This document shows, piece by piece, positions 47,833 to 56,157 of a stretch of DNA of 64,000 bases. The notes beneath the pieces were generated by a model. That model searched no databases. It was given only the letters and a program-made list of their open reading frames with translations, and was not told the origin of the DNA. The DNA lies in NCBI RefSeq assembly GCF_039534125.1, contig NZ_BAAAUV010000007.1, forward strand, positions 62,001 through 126,000, given 5' to 3'. The number at the start of each line of letters is the position of its first letter. Position 1 is the first letter of the stretch. A program made the position numbers and the translations under genes. Source of the DNA: Actinocorallia longicatena. Its GTDB lineage: Bacteria > Actinomycetota > Actinomycetes > Streptosporangiales > Streptosporangiaceae.

Positions 47833-48711
47833 CTAGCCATCGGAGGCCGAGGGGTGAAGGGCGTCGTCTATGAGCTCACGCGTAGCCTCGGGGGACAGCG
47901 CCAGCCGCTTCAGTTCCTCGAACATCGAGTTGTAGAGCGCCACCTGGTCCAGGTCGTCGAGGAAGGTCGAGAAGGACCGGGACTCCACCAGGACGACCGA
48001 GAAGTCGCCCTCAAGGGCGTCGAAGACGATGAAGGCACCGCTCATGCCGGGATGGGTCTCAGCGGCGAACGGCATGATCTGGAGGCTGACGTTCTCCATC
48101 CTCGAAACGGTCAGGAGCGCCTGCATCTGCTCGCGCCAGACGGACTCTCCCCCGAACTTCTGCCTGATCACGGCTTCGGAGATGACAACGTGGAGCCGCG
48201 TCGCGGAGTCTCCGTGGAGGATCCTCTGACGCTCCATCCGGAAGGCCACCTTCGTCTGCAGATCCGGCTCGCGTTCCGCCTCCTCCGGAGTGGAGCCGCC
48301 CATCATCGCCGCCGCGTAGGCCGGTGTCTGCATCAGCCCCGGGACGACCATCGTCGAGAAGATGTCGATCCGCCCGGCCTCGGACTCGATGCTGAGGAAG
48401 TCCGCGCCCTTGCCGTCCACGACCTCCTTGTACTCCAGCCACCAGCCCTTCGCACGCCCGCGCTCCGAGAGGCGCAGGTAGGGCCCGCGCTCGGCGGCGT
48501 CGTACATCTCGTACTTCAAGAGGATGTAGTCGACTTCGGACGGCTTGAGCGCTACCTGGCCGTTCTCGAACTTGCCCAGGGCGGCCTTCGACTTGCTGAG
48601 CAGGTCGGCGGCTTCGGCGAGGTTCATGCCGCGGCGCTCGCGAAGCAGACGCATCCGCTTGCCGAGGATGGTCAGGCGTACGTTCGGTGATCCTTCCGTC
48701 ACGGCATCCAT
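47833..48711 (-). CDS. XRE-family regulator with DUF5753 domain (WhiJ-like)
   Basis: This 292-residue protein has an N-terminal XRE HTH (LGKRMRLLRERRGMNLAEAA with DLLSKSKAALGKFENG) and a C-terminal DUF5753 domain (FSTMVVPGLMQTPAYAAAMM, SLQIMPFAAETHPGMSGAFI). This is the WhiJ-like architecture in Actinobacteria, known as a repressor of development in Streptomyces. The ATG at 48711 is chosen; upstream in-frame sequence to 48972 looks non-coding. It forms a triad with DUF397 (downstream) and a divergent HATPase gene. Three 17-bp iterons lie in the divergent promoter region. Confidence 0.93.
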   Translation of the reverse strand: MDAVTEGSPNVRLTILGKRMRLLRERRGMNLAEAADLLSKSKAALGKFENGQVALKPSEVDYILLKYEMYDAAERGPYLRLSERGRAKGWWLEYKEVVDGKGADFLSIESEAGRIDIFSTMVVPGLMQTPAYAAAMMGGSTPEEAEREPDLQTKVAFRMERQRILHGDSATRLHVVISEAVIRQKFGGESVWREQMQALLTVSRMENVSLQIMPFAAETHPGMSGAFIVFDALEGDFSVVLVESRSFSTFLDDLDQVALYNSMFEELKRLALSPEATRELIDDALHPSASDG

Positions 48712-48754
48712 ATGAGCACATCTAGGAACAGGTGTCACCAGGAGCCGGAAAATC

Positions 48755-48814
48755 GAGACGTCTCGAAATCGGGGGGTCTCCCGGCGCCGGGGGTCTCGTT
48801 TTACCGGGGGTCTC
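48755..48814. promoter_or_regulatory. Three 17-bp iterons and a palindrome at the WhiJ-like locus
   Basis: GGGGGTCTC occurs at 48772-48780, 48789-48797 and 48806-48814, exactly 17 bp apart, with the intervening 8 bp not conserved. Just upstream is the 10-bp palindrome GAGACGTCTC (48755-48764), whose GTCTCGAAA is partly repeated after the third iteron. It lies between the divergent starts of the XRE-DUF5753 gene and HATPase gene, a likely binding site for the XRE protein. Confidence 0.75.
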
Positions 48815-48895
48815 GAAAGGGACGAAAAAGCTGATTTGACGGCACGGTCACACGCATTCTGTCGGCGGTGAGAGGACTCGGCGAAAGGAAAGCGA

Positions 48896-49282
48896 ATGGA
48901 CAAGGTCGGCGAGTTGACGTTGCCCGGGGTGACGCGGTCGGTGCGGATGGCGCGGCGGTTCGTGCGGGACATGATGCCCGAGGGATACGGGCGGTGCGAC
49001 GATCTTCAGCTCTGCGTGAGCGAGACCGTCAGCAACGCGATCCTGCACACCGACAGTGGTCAGGACGGGTGGGTGACCGTCCGGATGGTGCTCGGCGCCG
49101 CCCTCGTACGGGTCGAGGTCGTCGACGACGGGGGCGGGGAGAAAGAGGCTCATGTGTGCCGTGGGGCCGACGGGGAGCATGGGCGGGGATTGCTTCTGGT
49201 GGAGGAAACGGCCGACCGGTGGGGCGTGGACGGAAGGAACGTGTGGTGCGAATTCGATGACTCCGTCAGACCCGTGACATAA
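48896..49282 (+). CDS. HATPase_c anti-sigma-type regulator of the WhiJ-like triad
   Basis: This 128-residue protein is a GHKL ATPase of the RsbW-like type: RRFVRDMMPEGYGRCDDLQL, N box CVSETVSNAILHTDSGQDGW, VEVVDDGGGE, and G box HGRGLLLVEETADRWGV. It is short and cytoplasmic. In the known actinobacterial triads, the HATPase gene is adjacent to XRE-DUF5753 and DUF397 genes. It may bind a sigma factor or the XRE protein. ATG at 48896, with AAAGCGA upstream (weak Shine-Dalgarno). Confidence 0.9.
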   Translation: MDKVGELTLPGVTRSVRMARRFVRDMMPEGYGRCDDLQLCVSETVSNAILHTDSGQDGWVTVRMVLGAALVRVEVVDDGGGEKEAHVCRGADGEHGRGLLLVEETADRWGVDGRNVWCEFDDSVRPVT

Positions 49283-49370
49283 ATGAGTCATACCCGGATT
49301 CATATGACGTCTGGTGGCGAATGGCCCAGAGGTTCAATACTCCGTTGGATCTGAATGCGGAGGCGGAAAT

Positions 49371-50297
49371 ATGCTTGTTCGTCGAATTTTGACCGTTGGT
49401 GCGGCTGTCGTGTTCCTGGGCGCCGCGGTACCCGCGGTGGCCGATCCGGGCGACCCCACGGACACCCCCGCCACCGAGGCCCCCGCCTCGGACGCCCCCG
49501 CCGAGACCCCGCAGGCCCCGGAGACCCCGGAAGCCCCCGCGACCGACCCGCCGCCCGTGCCCGGGCAGCCCGTCTACTACCTGTCGATGGGCGACTCCCT
49601 GTCGACGGGCTACCAGCCGGGGATGGGCGACACCGACACCGGCTACCCCGACCAGCTCTACGCCACCCTCAAGGAGCGCACCCCCGGCCTCCAGCTCGTG
49701 AAGATCGGGTGCAGGGGCGAGACGACCGCGTCCTTCATCAAGGGCGGAAAGTGCTCCTACCCGACCGGCTCCCAGCTCAACGAGGCCCTCAGGTTCCTCA
49801 ACGAGCACCCCGGCCAGATCAGGTACGTGACGATCGACATCGGCGGAAACGACGTCAACAGCTGCATCAAGAACAACTCGCCGGACGTGATGTGCCTGAT
49901 CCGCAACGTCAGCGCTCTCGCCGGCAACCTGTGGACGATCGTCTCCAAGGTCCGCAGGGCGGGCGGCGCGGGCCCGTCCTACTCCGGAATGACCTACTAC
50001 GACCCCCTGCTCGCGGCCTGGCTCACCGGCAAGAGCGGCCAGCGTCAGGCGAAGATCTCGGTCCCCCTGATCGAGTCGGTCAACGGCCTCGCCTGGACGA
50101 TCTACGGCCTGGCCAACTTCCGCATCGCCGACGTCTCCCGCGCCTTCGAGACCAGGAACTTCACGATCCAGAACGGCCGCCCGGTCAACGTCAGCCGCAT
50201 CTGCACGTGGACCCACATGTGCGCCCGGCGCGACATCCACCCCACCACCGACGGCTACACCCGCATCGCCCAGACCTTCGCCGCGACCCTCACGTAG
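49371..50297 (+). CDS. Secreted SGNH/GDSL-type hydrolase
   Basis: This 308-residue exported esterase or lipase has a signal peptide (VGAAVVFLGAAVPAVA), a Pro/Thr/Glu-rich linker of about 45 residues, and an SGNH hydrolase domain. Block I is YLSMGDSLSTGYQPG with the nucleophile Ser in GDSL, block III gives IDIGGNDVNSC, and block V is DIHPTTDGYTRIAQ with the catalytic Asp and His. It hydrolyses ester bonds of lipids or acylated glycans outside the cell. The ATG at 49371 is preceded by GGAGGCGG. A terminator follows at 50316-50342. Confidence 0.92.
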   Translation: MLVRRILTVGAAVVFLGAAVPAVADPGDPTDTPATEAPASDAPAETPQAPETPEAPATDPPPVPGQPVYYLSMGDSLSTGYQPGMGDTDTGYPDQLYATLKERTPGLQLVKIGCRGETTASFIKGGKCSYPTGSQLNEALRFLNEHPGQIRYVTIDIGGNDVNSCIKNNSPDVMCLIRNVSALAGNLWTIVSKVRRAGGAGPSYSGMTYYDPLLAAWLTGKSGQRQAKISVPLIESVNGLAWTIYGLANFRIADVSRAFETRNFTIQNGRPVNVSRICTWTHMCARRDIHPTTDGYTRIAQTFAATLT

Positions 50298-50315
50298 GAA
50301 AGCCGCGAAAGGAAA

Positions 50316-50342
50316 GAGGACGGTCCGGGGGGGACCGTCCTC
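50316..50342. terminator. Bidirectional terminator
   Basis: An 11-bp perfect stem GAGGACGGTCC / GGACCGTCCTC with a 5-G loop, between the convergent SGNH hydrolase and MFS transporter genes. Confidence 0.85.
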
Positions 50343-50363
50343 ACCACCTCGAACCGGTGATCG

Positions 50364-52058
50364 TCATGCGGCTCCCGCTCCGTGCCCCTCGGCGAGTTCG
50401 ACCTTCGGAAGCCTGCTGACCAGGGCGAGCGCGGTGGCGAAGACCGCGAGGTGCCACCAGAGCGAGCCGCGCATCGACCGGTTGAAGTCGTCGAGCCGGG
50501 CGTGCGGCACGGCGACGTCCTGAACGGCGGCGGCGACCTTCGCCTTCACCTCGGGGGCGGCGGGGGAGGCGGCGACCTCGGCGGCGACGGCCTTGCAGCT
50601 CTCCGGGGTCTCGGCCGGGTCCTCGGCGTGGGCCTGGTCGTCGAAGCAGGTCTCGAACCCCTCGACCACCCGGTCCTGCGCCTCGGTGGGCAGACCGGCC
50701 GCGACCAGCGAGGCCCTGAGCTGCGGCGTCGCGGCGGCCGACGAGCCCGCCGCGTTGGCGCCGATCAGGCCGAAGAAGACGACCCCGACCACCGCGACCC
50801 CGAGGGCCGCGCCGACCTGCTGGGCGGTGGCGAGCACTCCCGAGGCGGAGCCCGCGTCGTCCGATCGGATCCCGGCGAGGACCACATGGGTCAGCGGGGC
50901 CAGGAACAGCCCGCCGCCGAGCCCCGCGACGAACATCGGGACGACCAGGTGCCAGCCGCTCAGCGAGGTGCCGGTGCCGTACAGGACGGCCATGACCGCG
51001 GCCTGGCCGACCAGCATCAGCGCCGCGCCGAGCACCAGGATCCGGGTGCCCAGCTTCTGGGCCACCGCGGCCGACCGGGCCGATCCGACCGCCATGGCCA
51101 GGGCGAACCCGAGGGTGACGGTGCCCGCTTTGACCGGGCTGTAGCCGAGACCGGTCTGGAGCAGGATCACCAGGATCATGAAGAAGGACGGGATCCCGGT
51201 GAAGAAGACCAGCGACGCGGCCAGGCCGAGGGTGAACGGCTTCTGCCGGAACAGCTTCAGGTCGACCAGCGGGGCGGAGTGCCGACGCTCGGCCCGGACG
51301 AAGACGGCGAGGACCAGCGGGCTGACCGCCATGCAGATCCAGGCCCAGGCGGGCCAGCCCTGGTCGCGTCCGACGACCATCGGCATGACCAGCAGGAACA
51401 GCCCGGCGGTCAGCAGCACCGCGCCCCGGACGTCGAGGCGGGAGGCCTTGGCGGCCCGCGATTCGGGGATCATCCGCAGGCCCAGGGCCAGGGCCAGGAT
51501 CCCGACGGGCAGGTTGATGTAGAAGATCGACCGCCAGCCGGATCCGAACAGGTCGGCGTCGATGAGCGCGCCGCCGGTGACCGGCCCGAGGACGGTCGCG
51601 AGCCCGACGGTGGCGCCGTACATGGCCAGGGCCTTCGCCCGCTGGGCGGGCCCGAACATGACCTGGAGGATGCCCAGGACCTGCGGGAACATCAGCCCTG
51701 ATGTCAGGCCCTGGAGCACCCGTGCGGCGATCAGGGTGATCGCGTCCGGCGCCGCGCCGCACAGGGCGGACGCGAGGGTGAAGCCGAGCATCCCGGCCAG
51801 GAACATCCGGCGGCGGCCGTAGGTGTCGCCGAGCCGCCCGCCGAGCACGAGGACCGAGGCGAAGGCCAGCGTGTACCCGGCGACGACGAGCTGGATCTGC
51901 CCATAGGACGCGCCGAGGTCGGCCTGGATGGACGGGACCCCGACCATCGTGATCGTCGTGTCCAGGAGCTGCATGAACACGGCGGAGAGTGTGATCGCGA
52001 GGACCGCCCAGGGGCTGGTCTCCCGCTTCTTCTTCGGGGTTTCGGTGACGACGTTCAT
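50364..52058 (-). CDS. DHA2-family MFS drug transporter (14 spans)
   Basis: This 564-residue transporter has about 14 hydrophobic spans and the DHA2 motifs: LDTTITMVGVPSIQADLGAS, motif A GRLGDTYGRRRMFLAG, and motif C as VLGPVTGGALI. It should be a proton-driven exporter of drugs or metabolites. A large periplasmic-side C-terminal segment with Cys (FETCFDDQAHAEDPAETPES, then CKAV) follows the twelfth span, which is unusual. It is divergent from a TetR regulator with a palindrome at 52096-52113. ATG at 52058. Confidence 0.92.
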   Translation of the reverse strand: MNVVTETPKKKRETSPWAVLAITLSAVFMQLLDTTITMVGVPSIQADLGASYGQIQLVVAGYTLAFASVLVLGGRLGDTYGRRRMFLAGMLGFTLASALCGAAPDAITLIAARVLQGLTSGLMFPQVLGILQVMFGPAQRAKALAMYGATVGLATVLGPVTGGALIDADLFGSGWRSIFYINLPVGILALALGLRMIPESRAAKASRLDVRGAVLLTAGLFLLVMPMVVGRDQGWPAWAWICMAVSPLVLAVFVRAERRHSAPLVDLKLFRQKPFTLGLAASLVFFTGIPSFFMILVILLQTGLGYSPVKAGTVTLGFALAMAVGSARSAAVAQKLGTRILVLGAALMLVGQAAVMAVLYGTGTSLSGWHLVVPMFVAGLGGGLFLAPLTHVVLAGIRSDDAGSASGVLATAQQVGAALGVAVVGVVFFGLIGANAAGSSAAATPQLRASLVAAGLPTEAQDRVVEGFETCFDDQAHAEDPAETPESCKAVAAEVAASPAAPEVKAKVAAAVQDVAVPHARLDDFNRSMRGSLWWHLAVFATALALVSRLPKVELAEGHGAGAA

Positions 52059-52095
52059 GGTTGCCGTCCCTTCTGTGGGGGGATGCCTCAGAAAC

Positions 52096-52113
52096 TAATC
52101 GAGCGTTCGATTA
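52096..52113. promoter_or_regulatory. Palindromic TetR operator (MFS/TetR)
   Basis: TAATCGA and TCGATTA (52096-52102, 52107-52113) are perfect inverted arms separated by GCGT, in the 106-bp divergent spacer between the MFS and TetR starts. This fits a TetR-dimer site. Confidence 0.8.
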
Positions 52114-52164
52114 TTTACAAGACGGACGGCCGAGAAAAAATAATCACGTGCTTAGATAAGGGGC

Positions 52165-52800
52165 ATGACCGAGACCCGCAGACGCGGGCGCCCCCGCAAG
52201 GAGGACGCCGGCGACACCAAGGCGCTCCTGCTCGAGGCCGCCATGGACCTGTTCTCCCGGCACGGCTACGCCGGCACCTCGATCCGCGCGATCGCCCGCC
52301 AGGTCGGGCTCAGCGAGTCGGTCCTCTACGCCCACTTCGAGAGCAAGCACGCGATCTTCGAGGCGGCCCTGGCCCAGATGGGCCCCCCGGGCGCGCACGC
52401 GCTCTTCGCCACCGTCGACCAGGACCTCGTCGCGACCGATCCGCCCGCGTTCGTCCGGGCGATCGCCCACCGGGTCATCGACGCCTGGACGGCTCCCGAG
52501 TCGCTCAAGTTCATGTCGTTCATGGGCCGCGACGGCCTCAGCCAGGATCCCGCCCTCGCCAACGGCGTCCGGGAGACCAACGAGGTCCTCGCCGGGTTCT
52601 TCGCGCGCTGGGCCGAGGAGGGCCGCCTCCCCGCCGGGCTCGAACCCGACGCCCTGGCCTTCGCCCTGCTCTCACCCATCGGCATGTGCCGGGTCCTGTG
52701 GTTCCACGCGGGAACGCCCCCTGAGGTCCTCGAAGCGGCCAGGCGACGCGCCCTCGACCACGTGGAGACCTTCATCCGCCTGGCGTTCGGCCCCGCATAG
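52165..52800 (+). CDS. TetR-family regulator of the MFS transporter
   Basis: This 211-residue regulator has the HTH in DTKALLLEAAMDLFSRHGYA and IRAIARQVGLSESVLYAHFE, followed by a helical ligand domain. It is divergent from the DHA2 transporter with a palindromic operator between, the usual local repressor arrangement for drug efflux. Start ATG at 52165. Ligand unknown. Confidence 0.93.
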   Translation: MTETRRRGRPRKEDAGDTKALLLEAAMDLFSRHGYAGTSIRAIARQVGLSESVLYAHFESKHAIFEAALAQMGPPGAHALFATVDQDLVATDPPAFVRAIAHRVIDAWTAPESLKFMSFMGRDGLSQDPALANGVRETNEVLAGFFARWAEEGRLPAGLEPDALAFALLSPIGMCRVLWFHAGTPPEVLEAARRRALDHVETFIRLAFGPA

Positions 52801-52804
52801 CCCT

Positions 52805-52849
52805 CTATCCACAACCTGTGGACAAGTTCTGTGGACGGCCTGTGGAAAA
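52805..52849. repeat. Compact cluster of four DnaA-box-like motifs
   Basis: CTATCCACA (52805), TGTGGACAA (52817), TGTGGACGG (52830) and TGTGGAAAA (52841) lie within 45 bp between the convergent TetR and MarR genes. TGTGGACAA is the exact reverse of TTGTCCACA, the actinobacterial DnaA box form. The first and second make an inverted pair. Confidence 0.6.
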
Positions 52850-52872
52850 CGCCGCCGGGCCCTGGGGAGAAG

Positions 52873-53367
52873 TCAGCCGAGCGAGGTGTCGCCGAGCGAG
52901 ATCAGCAGCTTGCGCAGCTCCCCGGCCAGCACCGCCGGGTCCTCCAGCGCCTCGAGGACCCGGTTCTCGTTGGCGAAGTGGCCCGCCATCATCTCGTCGA
53001 TCAGCCGGCCCCCCTCCGCGGTGAGGCTCACCCGGACCGAACGCCGGTCCGCCGGATCCTGCCGCCGCTCGACCAGGCCCTTGCGCTCCAGCCGGTCGAT
53101 CCGGTTGGTGATCGCCCCCGACGTCACCATCGACGCCTTGAGCAGCGCTCCCGCCGTCAGCTCGCCGTCGTCACCGGCCCTGCGCAGCGTCGCGAGCATG
53201 TCGAACTCCCAGAACTCGAGCCCGAAGAGCCCGAAGTAGGAGTTGATGTGCTTCTCCAGCAGCCTGTTCAGCCGCGAGATCCGCCCGAAGACCCCCATCG
53301 GCGACGGATCCAGCTCCGGCCGGACCGTCCGCCACTGCTCCATCATCCGGTCCACGGCGTCGTCCAT
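52873..53367 (-). CDS. MarR-family regulator
   Basis: This 164-residue regulator has the MarR winged helix: FEFW-type helix (FGLEFWEFDMLATLRRA), HTH (LTAGALLKASMVTSGAITNR) and wing RLERKGLVERRQDPADRRSV. The ATG at 53367 is chosen at the start of MDDAVDRMMEQW. It is divergent from the EamA transporter gene, with two TCAACGTTGA sites between. It probably controls that exporter and itself. Confidence 0.93.
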   Translation of the reverse strand: MDDAVDRMMEQWRTVRPELDPSPMGVFGRISRLNRLLEKHINSYFGLFGLEFWEFDMLATLRRAGDDGELTAGALLKASMVTSGAITNRIDRLERKGLVERRQDPADRRSVRVSLTAEGGRLIDEMMAGHFANENRVLEALEDPAVLAGELRKLLISLGDTSLG

Positions 53368-53381
53368 GCGCGGAGAATATC

Positions 53382-53451
53382 TCAACGTTGAACTACTTGA
53401 CATCGCCTCGGCCCCGAGCGATTATCTCAATATTCGCTTAATCAACGTTGA
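53382..53451. promoter_or_regulatory. Two TCAACGTTGA operators and a promoter between MarR and EamA
   Basis: The perfect 10-bp palindrome TCAACGTTGA lies at 53382-53391 and 53442-53451, 60 bp apart. A -35-like TTGACA is at 53397-53402 with GATTAT 17 bp later (53420-53425), reading toward the EamA gene. The second palindrome overlaps the EamA Shine-Dalgarno region. Confidence 0.7.
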
Positions 53452-53460
53452 GGGAAAATC

Positions 53461-54375
53461 ATGGCCGTTCTGACCCAGCCCAGGCCGACCGCCACCGCCC
53501 CCGGTGGCGGGCTCCTCCGCGATCTCGCCCTCACCGCCCTGGCCCCCATGTCCTGGGGCACCACCTACGTCGTCACCGCGACCCTGCTGCCGCCGGACCG
53601 CCCGATGCTGGCCGCCGCGCTGCGCGCCCTGCCCGCCGGGCTCGTGCTGCTCGCCTTCACCCGGTCGCTGCCGCGCGGGATCTGGTGGCCGCGCACGCTG
53701 GTGCTCGCGCTGCTGAACTTCGGGGCGTTCTTCCCGCTGCTGTTCTTCGCCGCCTACCGGCTGCCGGGCGGGGTCGCCTCGACGCTCGGCGCGGTCCAGC
53801 CGCTGGCCGTCGCGTTCTTCGCCTACCTCGCCCTGCACGTCAGGCCCAGCGGCAGGACCCTGGCCGCCGCCCTGGTCGGCACGGGCGGCGTCGGCCTCAT
53901 GACGCTCAGCTCCGAGGCCGCCATCGACCCGCTCGGCGTGGCCGCGATGCTGCTGGCCCTGTCGCTGATGGCGCTCGGGGTCGTGCTGGGCAAGAAGTGG
54001 GGACGGCCCGAGGGCACCAGCCTGCTGGCCTTCACGGGCTGGCAGCTCAGCCTCGGCGGGCTGATCCTGGTGCCGCTGACCCTGGCCACCGAGGGGCTGC
54101 CACCCGCGCTGACCGGCGAGAACATCCTCGGCTTCACCTTCATGGGCTCGGTCGGCACCGCCCTGGCCTACGCCCTGTGGTTCCGGGGCATCGAGCGGCT
54201 CCCCGCCACCTCGGTCTCGCTGCTCGGCCTCACCAACCCGCTGGTCGCCACCACCGCGGGCCTGGTCGTCCTCAACGAGACCCTCACCACCGGCCAGATG
54301 ATCGGCTTCGTCATCGCCTTCGGCGCCCTCATCGCCGGCCAGCGCGCCCAGGCCCGGGCCACCGCCACGCCCTAG
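53461..54375 (+). CDS. EamA/DMT-family transporter
   Basis: This 304-residue membrane protein has ten hydrophobic spans in two five-span EamA repeats (first APMSWGTTYVVTATLLPPDR; second beginning near LLALSLMALGVVLGKKWGR). Such proteins export amino acids, nucleosides or drugs. The promoter and operators upstream suggest control by the divergent MarR. It overlaps the convergent Lrp gene by 4 nt (CTAG). Start ATG at 53461. Substrate unknown. Confidence 0.92.
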   Translation: MAVLTQPRPTATAPGGGLLRDLALTALAPMSWGTTYVVTATLLPPDRPMLAAALRALPAGLVLLAFTRSLPRGIWWPRTLVLALLNFGAFFPLLFFAAYRLPGGVASTLGAVQPLAVAFFAYLALHVRPSGRTLAAALVGTGGVGLMTLSSEAAIDPLGVAAMLLALSLMALGVVLGKKWGRPEGTSLLAFTGWQLSLGGLILVPLTLATEGLPPALTGENILGFTFMGSVGTALAYALWFRGIERLPATSVSLLGLTNPLVATTAGLVVLNETLTTGQMIGFVIAFGALIAGQRAQARATATP

Positions 54376-54827
54376 TCCAACCGGGACGGCACCGCGTTCC
54401 GCATCTGCTGGAAGACCATCGAGGTCTTGAACCCGGTGATCTCCCGGCGCTGGGAGAGCCGGTCCAGCAGGAACGCGTGGAGCTGGTCCATGTCACGGAC
54501 GGCGACGTGCAGCAGGAAGTCGTCGCCGCCCGCCAGCACGAACACGCTCAGCACCTCGGGCATCGCCGCCGCCGACCGCTCGAACCGGGTGATCACCTCC
54601 CGGCTCAGCGGCCTGACCTGCACCGAGACCAGCGCCTGGGTCTGCCGGTTGAGCGCGGCGGGATCGATGTCGGCGTGGTAGCCGCGGATCACGCCCCGCC
54701 TGGTCAGCGCCCGCACCCGCTCCAGGCAGGTCGACGGCGCGACGCCCAGCTTGCGGGCCAGTTCCCGGTTCGACTGCCGCGCATCCGTCTGGAGAAGCCG
54801 GATGATCTCCGAATCAAGTTCGTCCAC
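54372..54827 (-). CDS. Lrp/AsnC-family regulator
   Basis: This 151-residue regulator has the Lrp layout: HTH (LDSEIIRLLQTDARQSNREL, ARKLGVAPSTCLERVRALTR, RGVIRGY) and a C-terminal RAM/ligand domain (ALVSVQVRPLSREVITRFER, VFVLAGGDDFLLHVAV). It binds an amino acid effector and is divergent from an APC-type permease gene, with CCGAACGTTCGG sites between. Start ATG at 54827. The effector is unknown. Confidence 0.95.
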   Translation of the reverse strand: MDELDSEIIRLLQTDARQSNRELARKLGVAPSTCLERVRALTRRGVIRGYHADIDPAALNRQTQALVSVQVRPLSREVITRFERSAAAMPEVLSVFVLAGGDDFLLHVAVRDMDQLHAFLLDRLSQRREITGFKTSMVFQQMRNAVPSRLD

Positions 54828-54852
54828 GGGCCCATTCTGTCCCGAATTCCGG

Positions 54853-54892
54853 CCGAACGTTCGGTGAGAGCCGATTCTGACCGAACGTTTGT
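54853..54892. promoter_or_regulatory. Lrp-type operator pair
   Basis: CCGAACGTTCGG (54853-54864), a perfect palindrome, and CCGAACGTTTGT (54881-54892), an imperfect copy 28 bp on, lie in the 80-bp divergent spacer between the Lrp and APC permease genes. Confidence 0.75.
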
Positions 54893-54907
54893 CTACCGTC
54901 CGAAAGC

Positions 54908-56113
54908 ATGACCTCCCTGAACAACGGTCGCCTGAACTTCGGTCAGGGGACCGCTCTGCTGATCGGCGCGGTGCTCGGCCCCGGCACCCTGGTGCTGCCC
55001 CGCCTCGCCTCCGACGCCGCCGGACCCGCCTCGATCCTCGCCTGGGCGGGCCTGCTGCTGCTCAGCGTCCCCGTCGCGCTCACCTTCGCCGCCCTCGGCG
55101 TGCGGCATCCGGGCAGCGGAGGCGTCGCGGCCTTCACGGCCCTGGCCTTCGGCCCGCGCGCCTCCGCGGTCGTCGGCTGGTGGTTCTTCGGCTCGGTCCC
55201 GGTCGGGACGCTCGCGGGGGCGCTCGTCGGCGGGGAGTACGTGGCCGCGACCCTGCACGTGGACGCCCGGATCGTCGCCTTCGGCCTGCTGGCCGCGGCC
55301 GTCGCGACGAACGCCCTAGGCCTCAGGACGTCGGGGCGGATCCAGCTCGGCCTGGTCTCGCTGCTGGTCCTCCTGCTGGCCACCGCGGTGATCACGGCCG
55401 CCCCGCACCTGCGCGCCGACCGGTTCACCCCGTTCGCCCCGCACGGCGCCCTCGGCGTCGCCCACGCGGCGGGGGTGCTGTTCTTCGCCTTCGTCGGCTG
55501 GGAGGCGGCCACCCATCTGTCCGCCGAGCTGACCGGGATCCGCCGCGCCACGCTCGCCGCGCTGACCGTGGTCGGCCTGCTCTACCTCGGGCTCGCGGTC
55601 ACCACGACGGGGTTCGGCGCGTCCACGGTCACCGACCTCCTCACCCCCGTCCTCGGCCGTGCCGCGGCCCCGGTCACGGCCGTCGCGGCCCTCTTCCTGA
55701 CCTTCGGCGCCATCAACACCTACATCGCAGGGGCGGCCCGCCTCGGGACCGCGCTGGCCCGCGACCGCCTCCTGCCCCGTGTCTTCACCGACCTGCACCG
55801 CAGCCTGCTCCTGATCGCCGCGCTGATGGCCGTCGCGGCCGTCCCGGTGGCGCTGTGGGACATCGGGCTCGACCCGCTGATGCGCGCCACCGCGGCCTGC
55901 CTCGCGGCCGTCACGACCGCAGGGGTGGCGGCCGCGGTCCGGCTGCTGCCGAGCCGCACCGCCATGATCGCCACGGTGGCCTCGGCGGTGGGCCTGCTCT
56001 GCTGCGGCCCCTACCTCCTGGTGCCCGCGCTCCTCGCCGTGGCCGTGGGGGGTGTAGCTGAGTACACCCTGGTTTCCGGGGGTTCGGTCTCCTGCGAACC
56101 CCGAGCAGAATGA
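54908..56113 (+). CDS. APC-family amino acid permease
   Basis: This 401-residue membrane protein has about 11-12 spans and APC-family features: GAVLGPGTLVLPRLASDAAG in the first span, followed by GSGGVAAFTALAFG, and FFAFVGWEAATHLSAEL in the sixth-span region. It is likely an amino-acid exporter/importer controlled by the divergent Lrp protein. Lrp-linked permeases often export the effector amino acid, so export is plausible. Start ATG at 54908. Substrate unknown. Confidence 0.9.
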   Translation: MTSLNNGRLNFGQGTALLIGAVLGPGTLVLPRLASDAAGPASILAWAGLLLLSVPVALTFAALGVRHPGSGGVAAFTALAFGPRASAVVGWWFFGSVPVGTLAGALVGGEYVAATLHVDARIVAFGLLAAAVATNALGLRTSGRIQLGLVSLLVLLLATAVITAAPHLRADRFTPFAPHGALGVAHAAGVLFFAFVGWEAATHLSAELTGIRRATLAALTVVGLLYLGLAVTTTGFGASTVTDLLTPVLGRAAAPVTAVAALFLTFGAINTYIAGAARLGTALARDRLLPRVFTDLHRSLLLIAALMAVAAVPVALWDIGLDPLMRATAACLAAVTTAGVAAAVRLLPSRTAMIATVASAVGLLCCGPYLLVPALLAVAVGGVAEYTLVSGGSVSCEPRAE

Positions 56114-56157
56114 TCAGACTTGGAGGCGTTCCTCCCCCCATCGCAAGGAGTCCGCGC

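Noticed and set aside
38738..52849. Chromosomal origin (oriC) itself
   Set aside because: DnaA-box-like clusters occur, but dnaA, dnaN, gyrB and recF are absent; the origin in Actinobacteria lies between dnaA and dnaN.
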